From positions 1-11,496 of the forward strand of contig CAZQNT010000034.1 of assembly GCA_964595075.1 (NCBI GenBank): DNA of 11,496 nt, read 5' to 3'. The DNA comes from JAHJFW01 sp964595075. Lineage in GTDB: Bacteria > Patescibacteriota > Patescibacteriia > 2-12-FULL-60-25. The notes beneath the pieces were generated by a model. That model was given only the letters and a program-made list of their open reading frames with translations, ran no database searches and was not told where the DNA came from. Position 1 is the first letter of the stretch. The number at the start of each line of letters is the position of its first letter. Both the position numbers and the translations under genes were made by a program. Positions 6,054-11,496 of the stretch are shown in pieces.

Positions 6054-6413
6054 ATATTCTCGACGGTGCGCTTGATACTCACATTCGAGCGCGCCTATGT
6101 TATCAATGAACCGCGAGTTATTCAAGGCGACGCTGGATATATGTGAATTAGATTGGTCCTCTTCCGATAAGTAATATTTCATCTGCTTTTTCAAAAACAT
6201 TCTACCGGAACCGCTTTTAAGAAATTTTTCTCTTCCCAAGGCATCAAGCTTGTTCAGGTATGTCTCATAATATATCACCACAAGTGGCCTGCGGGGTTTT
6301 GTAGAAATATTATTGCCGGCGTTGTGATCTTTAATCCTCTGATTTACATCTTCTGTATATCCGATATACCAACCGTGATCCGATAAACTTTTTAACACAT
6401 ATACGTGGTGCAT
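6015..6413 (-). CDS. GIY-YIG nuclease superfamily protein ending inside tRNA-Ser
   Basis: 132 aa. The N-terminal 80 residues are a standalone GIY-YIG domain: MHHVYVLKSL, YIG at 16-18, conserved Arg in QRIKDHN (R26), STKPRRP, IYYETY and REKFLKSG (E62). These small proteins (usually 80-100 aa) are frequent in Patescibacteria; the domain cuts DNA in UvrC and homing endonucleases, but the role of the short forms is not settled. The last 50 residues are not conserved as far as I can tell. The final 12 (EVPKRLKGGDC preceded by G) are encoded by the 5' half of tRNA-Ser(GCT), with the stop TAA in its anticodon loop. If gene and tRNA share a transcript, RNase P cleavage would remove the stop codon. 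No Shine-Dalgarno precedes the ATG. Confidence 0.8.
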   Translation of the reverse strand: MHHVYVLKSLSDHGWYIGYTEDVNQRIKDHNAGNNISTKPRRPLVVIYYETYLNKLDALGREKFLKSGSGRMFLKKQMKYYLSEEDQSNSHISSVALNNSRFIDNIGALECEYQAHRREYGEVPKRLKGGDC

Positions 6414-6459
6414 ATATATACCGCTAACAAAAAAAGATGCTGCTTGTCAATAGGCCGTG

Positions 6460-6593
6460 CCACGTGAATCACATCGAGATCGGAGTCCCGTAAAGCGCAG
6501 TAAATTAATTTGCCTTTGGCGGTGCCACGTGAACAGCGAGTGGGAAGCCCCGTAAAGCGCTCCAGGTGTGTGGACACTAGAGCGTCACGGGAT
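6460..6593. repeat. Structured repeat, partial copies D and B in tandem
   Basis: Copy D (about 6460-6500) keeps only the left end (CCACGTGAA) and the first stem strand (TCCCGTAAAGCGC). Copy B (6525-6593) has the left end and the full nested hairpin (GCCCCGTAAAGCGCTCC ... GAGCGTCACGGG) but lacks the right terminator-like hairpin. Each left end follows a similar GGCGGTGCC or GGCCGTGCC lead-in, and GTCAATAGG precedes D and C. This fills most of the 298-bp gene-free stretch 6414-6711. Confidence 0.7.
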
Positions 6594-6608
6594 AGTCAAT
6601 AGGCGGTG

Positions 6609-6714
6609 CCACGTGAACTCTCGCTGGGGAGCCCCGTAAAACGCTCCAAGTGTGTGGACACTAGAGCGTCACGGGGCACGTAAAAACCCTCGTTGGGCGA
6701 GAGTTTTTACGTGG
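6609..6714. repeat. Structured repeat copy C, abutting tRNA-Arg(GCG)
   Basis: Complete copy. Outer stem CCACGT/ACGTGG plus AACTCTCGC (6616-6624) / GCGAGAGTT (6697-6705). The nested hairpin GCCCCGT aaaa CGCTC ca AGTGT gtgg ACACT a GAGCG tc ACGGGGC is fully paired. A competing local hairpin, CACGTAAAAAC ... GTTTTTACGTG, would act as a terminator for the tRNA on the minus strand. The last three bases TGG are the complement of the tRNA CCA, as in copy A. The outer arms differ in sequence from copy A but still pair. Confidence 0.8.
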
Positions 6715-6788
6715 TGCGACCGAGTCGATTCGAACGACTGACCTCTTCCTTCGCAGGGAAGCGCTCTATCCAGCTGAGCTACGGCCGC
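6712..6788 (-). tRNA. tRNA-Arg(GCG)
   Basis: Minus strand, 77 nt with encoded CCA. Acceptor GCGGCCG/CGGTCGC (one G-T), discriminator A, D arm GCTC/GAGC, anticodon stem CTTCC/GGAAG with loop CTGCGAA giving anticodon GCG, T arm AGTCG TTCGAAT CGACT. It reads CGC and, by G-U wobble, CGU. Most bacteria instead use an ACG anticodon edited to inosine for these codons. Confidence 0.95.
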
Positions 6789-6834
6789 ATGATCTAAACT
6801 CTATGCGGTGGGGGTGGTTAAGAAATACGGGGAG

Positions 6835-6904
6835 TAACCCCCTCTAACTCCCCCTTACTCTTCATGCCTTAGGCAGATCCGCCTCAGGCGGAAAGGGGGG
6901 AGGA
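6835..6904. repeat. Hairpin-forming intergenic repeat
   Basis: Outer arms TCCCCCTT (6849-6856) and AAGGGGGGA (6893-6901), with an inner perfect stem TCCGCCT c AGGCGGA (6878-6892) and a short GCCTTAGGC palindrome beside it. It resembles the mobile C-rich/G-rich intergenic repeats seen in many bacterial genomes. It lies between the membrane-protein gene and tRNA-Arg, which would be transcribed leftward through or from it. Confidence 0.6.
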
Positions 6905-6928
6905 CAAAGAATGTAGGAATCTACAATT

Positions 6929-7435
6929 TTAAATCTTCAGTAGCCGCGCAAGGATATCAGAGAAATGTTCTTCTTGCAAGACTGTGTTCTCGTCCAAAAA
7001 ATCTTTCAAGTGGTTGCGAATTTCGATAGGATTCTGTTCGTCGAGCGGGATGCGCAGCCGAGGTTTTATGACGTTAGACGTTTCGATATAAAGCAGTTTG
7101 GTTTCCGGCGGATGATAGATGATGGAAAAATTTGTCAGGGCCTTGTACTCATACAACTTGCCGTCTACTACCACCCCGTTGCGCCCGATCTGAACAAGCG
7201 CGGCGTGCGGCTCCTCGTGTCCGGCGAGGATGAGAATTATCGCGCAAAGCAAGATCAAAAACGCGAAAAGGAAATTGTTCGTGGCGACTGCGTACACCAC
7301 GAATGCAAGAGCGACCGCGCTCATAATAAAATACCACCGCGGTCCGCGGTCGCGTTTTTCCCAGGCGGCAGTCTCCCACACGAAATTGTCCTGCGCCTTG
7401 ATTATCTCATCCAAAAGCTGCTTTCCGTATGGCAT
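6929..7435 (-). CDS. Two-helix membrane protein of unknown function
   Basis: 168 aa from ATG 7435. A charged N-terminal segment (1-33) is followed by two predicted transmembrane helices at about 34-51 (WYFIMSAVALAFVVYAV) and 55-72 (FLFAFLILLCAIILIL), then a soluble domain rich in beta strands (LVQIGRNGVVVDGKLYEYKALTNF ..., split here for length: key runs IGRNGVVVDG and LTNFSIIY). The layout, two helices then a PH-like domain starting I-G-x-x-G, resembles small membrane proteins often left as hypothetical in Patescibacteria. I do not recognise a named family. I prefer ATG 7435 over GTG 7453 because a -10 box at 7444-7449 would place the transcript start at or near this ATG. The gene stands alone between tRNA genes. 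Confidence 0.75.
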   Translation of the reverse strand: MPYGKQLLDEIIKAQDNFVWETAAWEKRDRGPRWYFIMSAVALAFVVYAVATNNFLFAFLILLCAIILILAGHEEPHAALVQIGRNGVVVDGKLYEYKALTNFSIIYHPPETKLLYIETSNVIKPRLRIPLDEQNPIEIRNHLKDFLDENTVLQEEHFSDILARLLKI

Positions 7436-7443
7436 ATATGGAA

Positions 7444-7449
7444 AGTATA
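7444..7449 (-). promoter_or_regulatory. -10 box giving a probable leaderless transcript; 7-bp tandem repeat upstream
   Basis: The minus strand reads TATACT, 8 nt, then ATG at 7435, so RNA would begin at about the start codon. Directly upstream, 7451-7471 is three perfect copies of CACGTAT in tandem. It occupies the spacer between the -10 and a possible -35; no clear -35 is visible. Confidence 0.4.
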
Positions 7450-7480
7450 GCACGTATCACGTATCACGTATCCCGCATCA

Positions 7481-7590
7481 TGGCGGAGGGGGTGAGATTC
7501 GCCCCGATGCGCCAATTTCATTATATGGCGATCGGGATGCCGAAGAGTACTTCGTCAAACTCACGATAACATTGCGGATACGGCAGATTT
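7481..7590 (-). pseudogene. 3' part of an interrupted tRNA-Ser
   Basis: The minus strand holds the anticodon-stem, variable-arm and T-arm segment (7590-7558, 30 of 33 identical to the intact tRNA-Ser(TGA)). A 56-nt insertion follows inside the T loop (7557-7502), then the rest of the T loop, T stem, acceptor and CCA (7501-7481), identical to the intact gene. The insertion folds into two hairpins: CGAAG tact CTTCG and an arm pair CCCGAT ... ATCGGG. The identity continues 11 nt past the CCA (32-bp direct repeat 7470-7501 = 7628-7659). The 5' half is not attached; it may be the piece at 7743-7778. Confidence 0.7.
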
Positions 7591-7638
7591 TCCCGACAAC
7601 GCGATATAGAGTCGAATGCGTGTCGGGATCCCGCATCA

Positions 7639-7728
7639 TGGCGGAGGGGGTGAGATTCGAACTCACGGTAACCTTGCGGCTACGGCAGATTTCAAGTCTG
7701 CTGCTTTAGACCACTCAGCCACCCCTCC
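7639..7728 (-). tRNA. tRNA-Ser(TGA)
   Basis: Minus strand, 90 nt with encoded CCA. Acceptor GGAGGGG/CCCCTCC, discriminator G, anticodon stem GCAGA/TCTGC with loop CTTGAAA giving anticodon TGA (codons UCA/UCG), long variable arm (GTAGCCGCAAGGTTAC), T arm GTGAG TTCGAAT CTCAC. This is the only complete copy in a cluster of tRNA-Ser pieces. Confidence 0.96.
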
Positions 7729-7742
7729 GCCATGTATCGGGA

Positions 7743-7778
7743 CAAGTCTGCTGCTTTAGACCACTCAGCCACCTCTCC
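7743..7778 (-). pseudogene. 5' half of a second tRNA-Ser
   Basis: 36 nt, 35 identical to the first 36 nt of the intact tRNA-Ser(TGA) (7728-7693). It runs from the acceptor through the D arm and ends inside the anticodon loop after CTTG. The next bases on the minus strand, TCCCGATACAT, resemble half of the small hairpins found in the companion 3' piece. A TATAAC just upstream (minus strand, ending 2 nt before the piece) may be the -10 of the cluster's promoter. The AT-rich stretch 7780-7865 contains no gene. Confidence 0.8.
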
Positions 7779-7865
7779 GTTATAAGACCGGAAGCATGCA
7801 AAAAGTACACAATTTTTAGATTTTTGGCAATTATCAAAACTAAAAACCACCGCTAAACACATACT

Positions 7866-7946
7866 GTCATCCCCGCGTAGGCGGGGATTTAGGATATAGG
7901 ATGAATTCATCCTTTTGGTCTGGATTCCCGCCTGCGCGAGAATGAC
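7866..7946. repeat. GTCAT...ATGAC intergenic palindromic element
   Basis: GTCATCCCCGCGTAGGCGGG... (7866-7888) and TGGATTCCCGCCTGCG... ending GAGAATGAC (7921-7946) form an inverted pair around a central ATGAATTCAT palindrome. This is the widespread family of short repeats with GTCATnCCCGC ends. Related single arms lie at 8776-8801 and 9455-9480. Confidence 0.75.
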
Positions 7947-7955
7947 ACGAGCAAC

Positions 7956-8675
7956 TCACGCTCCGAGTGCCAACGTAAATCCATATACTCGTTTTACTCC
8001 AGCAACGCGCAGGACGCGCGCCGCTTCCTGCATCGTGGCGCCGGTCGTGAAAACGTCGTCCGTCAACAAGACGGCTCCCGGAATCTCCGCGTCTTTTCGA
8101 ATGCAGAATGCATCCTTGACGTTCGCTTTGCGAAAAACTCCAGGCGCGAGATCCGCTTGCGCGCTCATGGATGAAGAACGGGACAAAAGCGAAACTTCCT
8201 TGCCCCACGGAACCACGGTGCGGCGTAGACAATCTCCGACCAACTCCGCCTGATCAAATCCTCTCGCTCGAATCCTTTCAGGCGCGCCGATTACCGGTTG
8301 AATCGCGATAGCCGACTCCCCCGCCCACGGCCAAGGGTCGCGCCGCGTTTCCGCGTATCTTCGGATTAGCGCGTCGAGCGAAGGCGCGAGTTTGGTGACA
8401 TAACGATATTTCAGAGACCTTATGAGGGCTCGCAAACGAGGATCGTGATAGTAGCCGATGCTCGTGAGCGATGTGAGTTTAACGTTATCCGCCCGCTTGC
8501 AATCATGTTCGCGCTTTACGGTTCCGCATGCCGCGCACGGATCCGTACGAATGAGCTCGATCGATTCCAAACAATAATCGCAAAACCAACAATCCGACCG
8601 AGTATTTTTGTTGCACGCGACGCAATGCGGTGGAAAAACGGAATCTAAAATAGAGAGTAAAAACATAAATGTCAT
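7956..8675 (-). CDS. comF: ComF family phosphoribosyltransferase-like protein
   Basis: 239 aa, within the family range of 220-240. An N-terminal zinc ribbon has cysteines at 18, 21, 29, 32, 35, 47, 50 and 59 (CVAC ... CWFC ... CAAC). A PRTase core follows, with the PRPP-binding loop VLLTDDVFTTGAT (202-214) containing the Asp-Asp pair, and the family motif RARGFDQAELV. ComF proteins are needed for DNA uptake in competent bacteria; the exact reaction is unresolved. The upstream frame to 8702 is encoded by a dispersed repeat, and MPRRTSLLAM looks foreign to the family. I therefore place the start at 8675 or at ATG 8666. The ATG at 8675 itself is formed by the end of that repeat. No Shine-Dalgarno is visible. 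It is the last of three minus-strand genes after the virB4-like gene. Confidence 0.92.
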   Translation of the reverse strand: MTFMFLLSILDSVFPPHCVACNKNTRSDCWFCDYCLESIELIRTDPCAACGTVKREHDCKRADNVKLTSLTSIGYYHDPRLRALIRSLKYRYVTKLAPSLDALIRRYAETRRDPWPWAGESAIAIQPVIGAPERIRARGFDQAELVGDCLRRTVVPWGKEVSLLSRSSSMSAQADLAPGVFRKANVKDAFCIRKDAEIPGAVLLTDDVFTTGATMQEAARVLRVAGVKRVYGFTLALGA

Positions 8676-8766
8676 TGCGAGGAGGCTTGTGCGACGTGGC
8701 AATCTTTAAAAATGGAAAGTTTATTTCAAAAGATTGCCACGTCGCGTGCTCGCTCCTCGCAATGAC
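8671..8766. repeat. 96-bp palindromic element overlapping the comF start
   Basis: The left arm GTCATTGCGAGGAGGCTTGT... continues through TGCGACGTGGCAATCTTT. The right arm is its near-complement, AAAGATTGCCACGTCGC ... CTCCTCGCAATGAC, and about 20 bp of AT-rich DNA separates the two. It has the size and symmetry of a non-autonomous miniature element. Two more left arms occur at 11411-11489. Confidence 0.85.
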
Positions 8767-8775
8767 GCATGGGAA

Positions 8776-8801
8776 TGGATCCCCGCCTCCGCGAGGATGA
8801 C
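8776..8801. repeat. Single arm of the CCCGC/ATGAC repeat family
   Basis: TGGATCCCCGCCTCCGCG then AGGATGAC, related to 7921-7946 and 9455-9480, in the same orientation. It lies 10 bp after the 96-bp element and 24 bp before the end of the next gene. Confidence 0.65.
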
Positions 8802-8824
8802 AAAAAAAGGGGGTTCTCAATGTG

Positions 8825-9415
8825 TTACAACTCTATATCCTTCCAGCTTAAATTATCCAGCAAATATCCTCCCTCCATCTGTTTCACGAACGTAACGGTA
8901 ACTTCTTTGTATGAAACCTTCGTTGGCGAAGCCGGATTTCCCGCATCTTCCGCCTGTTGCGCCTGCACGGTAAACGAAATGACGTCCGCGCCGGAAACTG
9001 CGGATCTGCCGTCTACAGCAACCACTCGAGTAACAATACCAAAAGCCGGACCGGAAACGGGATGCAGTTTCTGCAATGCCTGCTGCTCGGAAATCAGTTT
9101 CCTCCGGAACGACTGCGTAGCGTTTATCAGCACGTCTTCATAGCCCTTAAACCCGTTCATGCTTGATCCAGAACCGACTCGCGCTACTATCGCGGACGCG
9201 AGGTCTTCCAATTCTTTCACGTCTTGCGGAGTGACCGTTGGCGTGATTCCTACAGTAGGAATCGTCGGCTGCGCGCCGCTCGGCGTAACTCCGGTCGGTA
9301 GAGATGGCGGCTGTTCAGGAGTTCCCAAAAACGGCTTTAGAAGAATCCAAATCCCGATAGCGAGCAGGATCAGCGCGGCGATTATGAGAAGAATGAGCTT
9401 GTTTCTTTTTTCCAT
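8825..9415 (-). CDS. Membrane-anchored extracytoplasmic protein of unknown function
   Basis: 196 aa. The N-terminus MEKRNK is positively charged and precedes one transmembrane helix (about 7-28, LILLIIAALILLAIGIWILL). A Pro/Thr-rich linker (about 32-66, with several TPT and PTxP steps) follows, then a 130-residue domain that would face outside. That domain contains a helical segment (SFRRKLISEQQALQKL) and beta-rich stretches (FGIVTRVVAVDG, KVSYKEVTVTFVKQ). No lipobox and no cysteine near the helix. I do not recognise the family; the fold could be NTF2-like or pilin-like, but that is a guess. It lies 73 bp after the virB4-like gene on the same strand, which suggests a shared secretion or pilus role. 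Confidence 0.75.
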   Translation of the reverse strand: MEKRNKLILLIIAALILLAIGIWILLKPFLGTPEQPPSLPTGVTPSGAQPTIPTVGITPTVTPQDVKELEDLASAIVARVGSGSSMNGFKGYEDVLINATQSFRRKLISEQQALQKLHPVSGPAFGIVTRVVAVDGRSAVSGADVISFTVQAQQAEDAGNPASPTKVSYKEVTVTFVKQMEGGYLLDNLSWKDIEL

Positions 9416-9454
9416 ATAATTGGAGTCGCATTATGGTGTCTTATTCCTTTAATC

Positions 9455-9480
9455 TGGATTCCCGTCTGCACGGGAATGAC
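9455..9480. repeat. Single arm of the CCCGC/ATGAC repeat family in the virB4 downstream gap
   Basis: TGGATTCCCGTCTGCACGGG followed by AATGAC. The internal CCCGT/ACGGG forms a short hairpin. It ends 8 bp before the stop codon of the virB4-like gene and fills much of the 73-bp gap to the next gene. Confidence 0.7.
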
Positions 9481-9488
9481 ACTGACTG

Positions 9489-11402
9489 TTAAACTTTTAT
9501 TCCTTTACCTTCTTCTTCCTGCCGCTCCTTAAACTCGCGTTTCGCTTGCTCGATCTGCAAAAGCTGTTTGGGATCGGTGGTGACGATCTGGTCTTCCGTA
9601 TAAGACGCGACAATCTGGATTGCCGCGTGCTTTTGGCCGGCGAAAAAGATGCCCTCCCCTTTTCCGGATTCGAGCAACAGATATTTTTCGGATTGCGTGA
9701 GAAGGAAAACGCGCGCGATTAGATCGATGGAAGCCGGACTTTGTTTAAGCAGCAATTGTAGCGACGAGTTGGTCACGATCGCTTGGCCGTACGGGGAAGT
9801 TAGAAAATCGTTAACGTCCTGCGTTATCGTCGTGACGCCGAGATAATATTTGCGGCAGCGCTTGACAAGCGCAAAAATGAACTTCGCCGAATCTTCGGAT
9901 TGCATCAGCCACCAAGCTTCGTCGATCACGAGAATGCGCTTTTTTCGTTCGGATCTGACCGCGTTCCAAATGAAGTTGACGATCGTATAAATAGCCATGG
10001 GCCGCAATTCGTCCTCTAAATCCCGAACGGAGAATATCACCATCTGATTGTCCACTTTTACCGTAGTCGGCGAATTGAGCAATCCAGAAAACGTTCCTTC
10101 CGTATACTTCTTTAGCCGAACGACGAGATCTCCCGTGCCTTCCATTCCTTCGAGAACGTCCTGAAAATCCTGCAAAACAGGCGGTTCCACAGTGGAGAGA
10201 TCCGCGCCCGGTACGATGTCTTTTTTCGCATAAGTTTCGAGAAGCGCGCGATCCAGGATAGAATCTTCCGCCACAGTAACTTTTCCGAGCATGAGACGCA
10301 GAAGACCCTTGATAGTAATGACGGCGCTTCGAATAATGTCTTCGACGGATACCGCCTCGCCTGACGGACGAGGAAGATCGAAAGGATTGATCTTGGATTG
10401 AGATGCGAGAGAGATGTTCACGTATGTTCCGCCGACGGCGTCGGAGAGATGTTTGTATTCCATCTCCGGATCAATGACGATAACGTCTGTTCCAAGCATC
10501 ATGGATCGCAAAATCTCAAGTTTCACGGCGTAGGATTTTCCTGCGCCTGACGTTGCAAAGATGACAGCGTTCGCGTTCTGCAACGAAAATCTGTCGAACA
10601 AAATAAGCGAGTTGTTGTGGCGATTAATACCATAAAGAATTCCGTTGTCGGACGTGAGCTCGGCTGAAGTGAACGGAAACGAAGACGCGATGGGCGACGT
10701 GCTCATGTTGAACGAAATCATGAGCTCGTCGTTGCCTACCGGAAGCGTGGAGTTAAACCCTTGTTCCGCTTGGAAATACGCGCGCTTCGTGTAGATCAGC
10801 ATGGATCCGAAAGTGGATTCCACGGTAGACGTCAAACGCTCAAGCTGTTCTTCGGACGTGGAGTAAAATGTGACGTAAAACGCGAATTGAAAAAAGTGCT
10901 CGATTCCTTGCGTAAGGTCGTCGCGCAGTTGTTCAACGTCGCGAAGCGCTGTTTCGGCGATAGGATCGCGCGGCTTGCCGGATTCCGCGTCGGTCGAGAT
11001 CTGCGCCTCAAGCACGCCGACTTTTTTCTTGAGTTGTTTCAAAACAACGTCCGCCTTAATCGGAAAAAAGAACATAGAAACGTCCATGACCGCGTTCAAA
11101 TTGATGATGGGCGATGCCCAACCGACGGTGACGTATCGCGGATATGTAACGATAAAAAGCGTTCGCACGAGCACGTCGCCGAGCTTTACGTAACTCGGTT
11201 CCACTTTCATGGCGCTCGGAGCGATGAGATCTTTGATGGATGCGACGCCGCGCCGATAAACGCGCTCTTCTTCAAGCGCGATGGTTTCAACGGACTGTTC
11301 TTTTTTTATTTCTCCCTCGCTCCGAATTTTTTCCATCCCAACTCCGCCCGCGGTTATAGCCGATGGCTCAAATTCTTTTTTAGGTCTTATTTCAATTGCC
11401 AT
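9489..11402 (-). CDS. VirB4/TraC-like conjugation and secretion ATPase
   Basis: 637 aa. Walker A is ATSGAGKS (283-290) and Walker B is RILVIDEAWW (catalytic D494-E495). Between them lies VIVIDPEMEY, and after them GVTTITQDVNDFL, all typical of the VirB4/TraC/CagE family. The N-terminal half (about 75-255) is the VirB4 N-terminal domain that docks to the inner membrane complex. These ATPases power type IV secretion and pilus assembly from the cytoplasmic side of the membrane. Patescibacteria commonly carry such a gene, often with a PrgI-like partner upstream, which would be beyond the right edge. Start at 11402 (MAIEIRPKKEFEPS). There is no Shine-Dalgarno; a dispersed repeat begins only 9 bp upstream. 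The next genes on this strand are the anchored protein and comF. Confidence 0.93.
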   Translation of the reverse strand: MAIEIRPKKEFEPSAITAGGVGMEKIRSEGEIKKEQSVETIALEEERVYRRGVASIKDLIAPSAMKVEPSYVKLGDVLVRTLFIVTYPRYVTVGWASPIINLNAVMDVSMFFFPIKADVVLKQLKKKVGVLEAQISTDAESGKPRDPIAETALRDVEQLRDDLTQGIEHFFQFAFYVTFYSTSEEQLERLTSTVESTFGSMLIYTKRAYFQAEQGFNSTLPVGNDELMISFNMSTSPIASSFPFTSAELTSDNGILYGINRHNNSLILFDRFSLQNANAVIFATSGAGKSYAVKLEILRSMMLGTDVIVIDPEMEYKHLSDAVGGTYVNISLASQSKINPFDLPRPSGEAVSVEDIIRSAVITIKGLLRLMLGKVTVAEDSILDRALLETYAKKDIVPGADLSTVEPPVLQDFQDVLEGMEGTGDLVVRLKKYTEGTFSGLLNSPTTVKVDNQMVIFSVRDLEDELRPMAIYTIVNFIWNAVRSERKKRILVIDEAWWLMQSEDSAKFIFALVKRCRKYYLGVTTITQDVNDFLTSPYGQAIVTNSSLQLLLKQSPASIDLIARVFLLTQSEKYLLLESGKGEGIFFAGQKHAAIQIVASYTEDQIVTTDPKQLLQIEQAKREFKERQEEEGKGIKV

Positions 11403-11410
11403 AGAATTTT

Positions 11411-11489
11411 GTCATTGCGAGGAGGCTTGTGCGACGTGGCAATCTCTCCACTCTGTCATTGCGAGGAGGCTTGTGCGACGCGGCAATCT
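11411..11489. repeat. Two tandem arms of the GTCATTGCGAGG element
   Basis: Copies at 11411-11445 and 11455-11489 share GTCATTGCGAGGAGGCTTGT and GGCAATCT and differ at one base (GACGTGG versus GACGCGG). Both match the left arm of the 96-bp element at 8671-8766. Right arms are absent here or lie outside the window. Confidence 0.85.
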
Positions 11490-11496
11490 TTATAAG

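Noticed and set aside
6392..6577. 61-aa minus-strand ORF upstream of the GIY-YIG gene
   Set aside because: It lies in the tandem structured repeats and shows no conserved features.
7230..7709. Plus-strand ORF across 7230-7709
   Set aside because: It is antisense to the membrane protein and continues through tRNA-Ser pieces (VRFELTVTLRLRQ); no family features.
7692..7910. Small minus-strand ORF across 7692-7910
   Set aside because: Its residues come from a dispersed repeat (NPRLRGDD) and two tRNA-Ser sequences (GEVAEWSKAADL and AEGWLSGLKQQT), a well-known false ORF pattern.
10761..11495. 244-aa plus-strand ORF at the right end
   Set aside because: It is antisense to the conserved virB4 N-terminal region and runs into dispersed repeats; composition is Phe/Arg-rich as expected for a shadow frame.

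Overview
The window looks like a chromosomal stretch from an uncultivated bacterium of the Candidate Phyla Radiation (Patescibacteria, Parcubacteria-like). This is an inference. It rests on the orphan wHTH-Cas2-like protein without a CRISPR locus, weak or absent Shine-Dalgarno sites with several leaderless-looking starts, a VirB4-type ATPase beside a small anchored protein, a two-helix membrane protein typical of such genomes, and tRNA genes packed with small dispersed palindromes. No rRNA gene or CRISPR array is visible.

Layout: (1) Bases 1-958 are the most unusual part. A 5' fragment of a second radA copy enters from the left edge and stops at 79. Two almost identical 38-bp palindromes (137-174 and 818-855) then enclose one minus-strand gene encoding a winged-helix plus Cas2-like/PaaX-like protein. 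(2) 959-2335 is the intact radA (+), carrying an in-frame palindromic repeat. (3) Three arms of the same repeat fill the whole space between the convergent radA and recG (2433-4511, -). (4) A divergent sigma-70 family gene (4623-5789, +) ends at a strong intrinsic terminator. (5) 5858-7955 is a minus-strand tRNA region: tRNA-Ser(GCT), a GIY-YIG protein whose stop codon lies inside that tRNA, tRNA-Arg(GCG), a two-helix membrane protein, and tRNA-Ser(TGA) nested between the pieces of another, interrupted tRNA-Ser. Copies of a structured element of about 106 bp abut the CCA ends of the first and second tRNAs. (6) 7956-11402 holds three minus-strand genes read in the order virB4-like ATPase, anchored extracytoplasmic protein, comF, separated by dispersed palindromes.

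RadA and RecG both process recombination intermediates and replication forks. ComF (DNA uptake) and the VirB4-like ATPase (type IV secretion or pilus energetics) suggest a DNA-transfer or envelope function on the right. The most promising candidate for an undescribed system is the palindrome-flanked Cas2-like cassette. Next are the tRNA-3'-end-associated structured repeat and the hairpin-interrupted tRNA-Ser cluster. All function calls come from reading the sequence; no database search was run.
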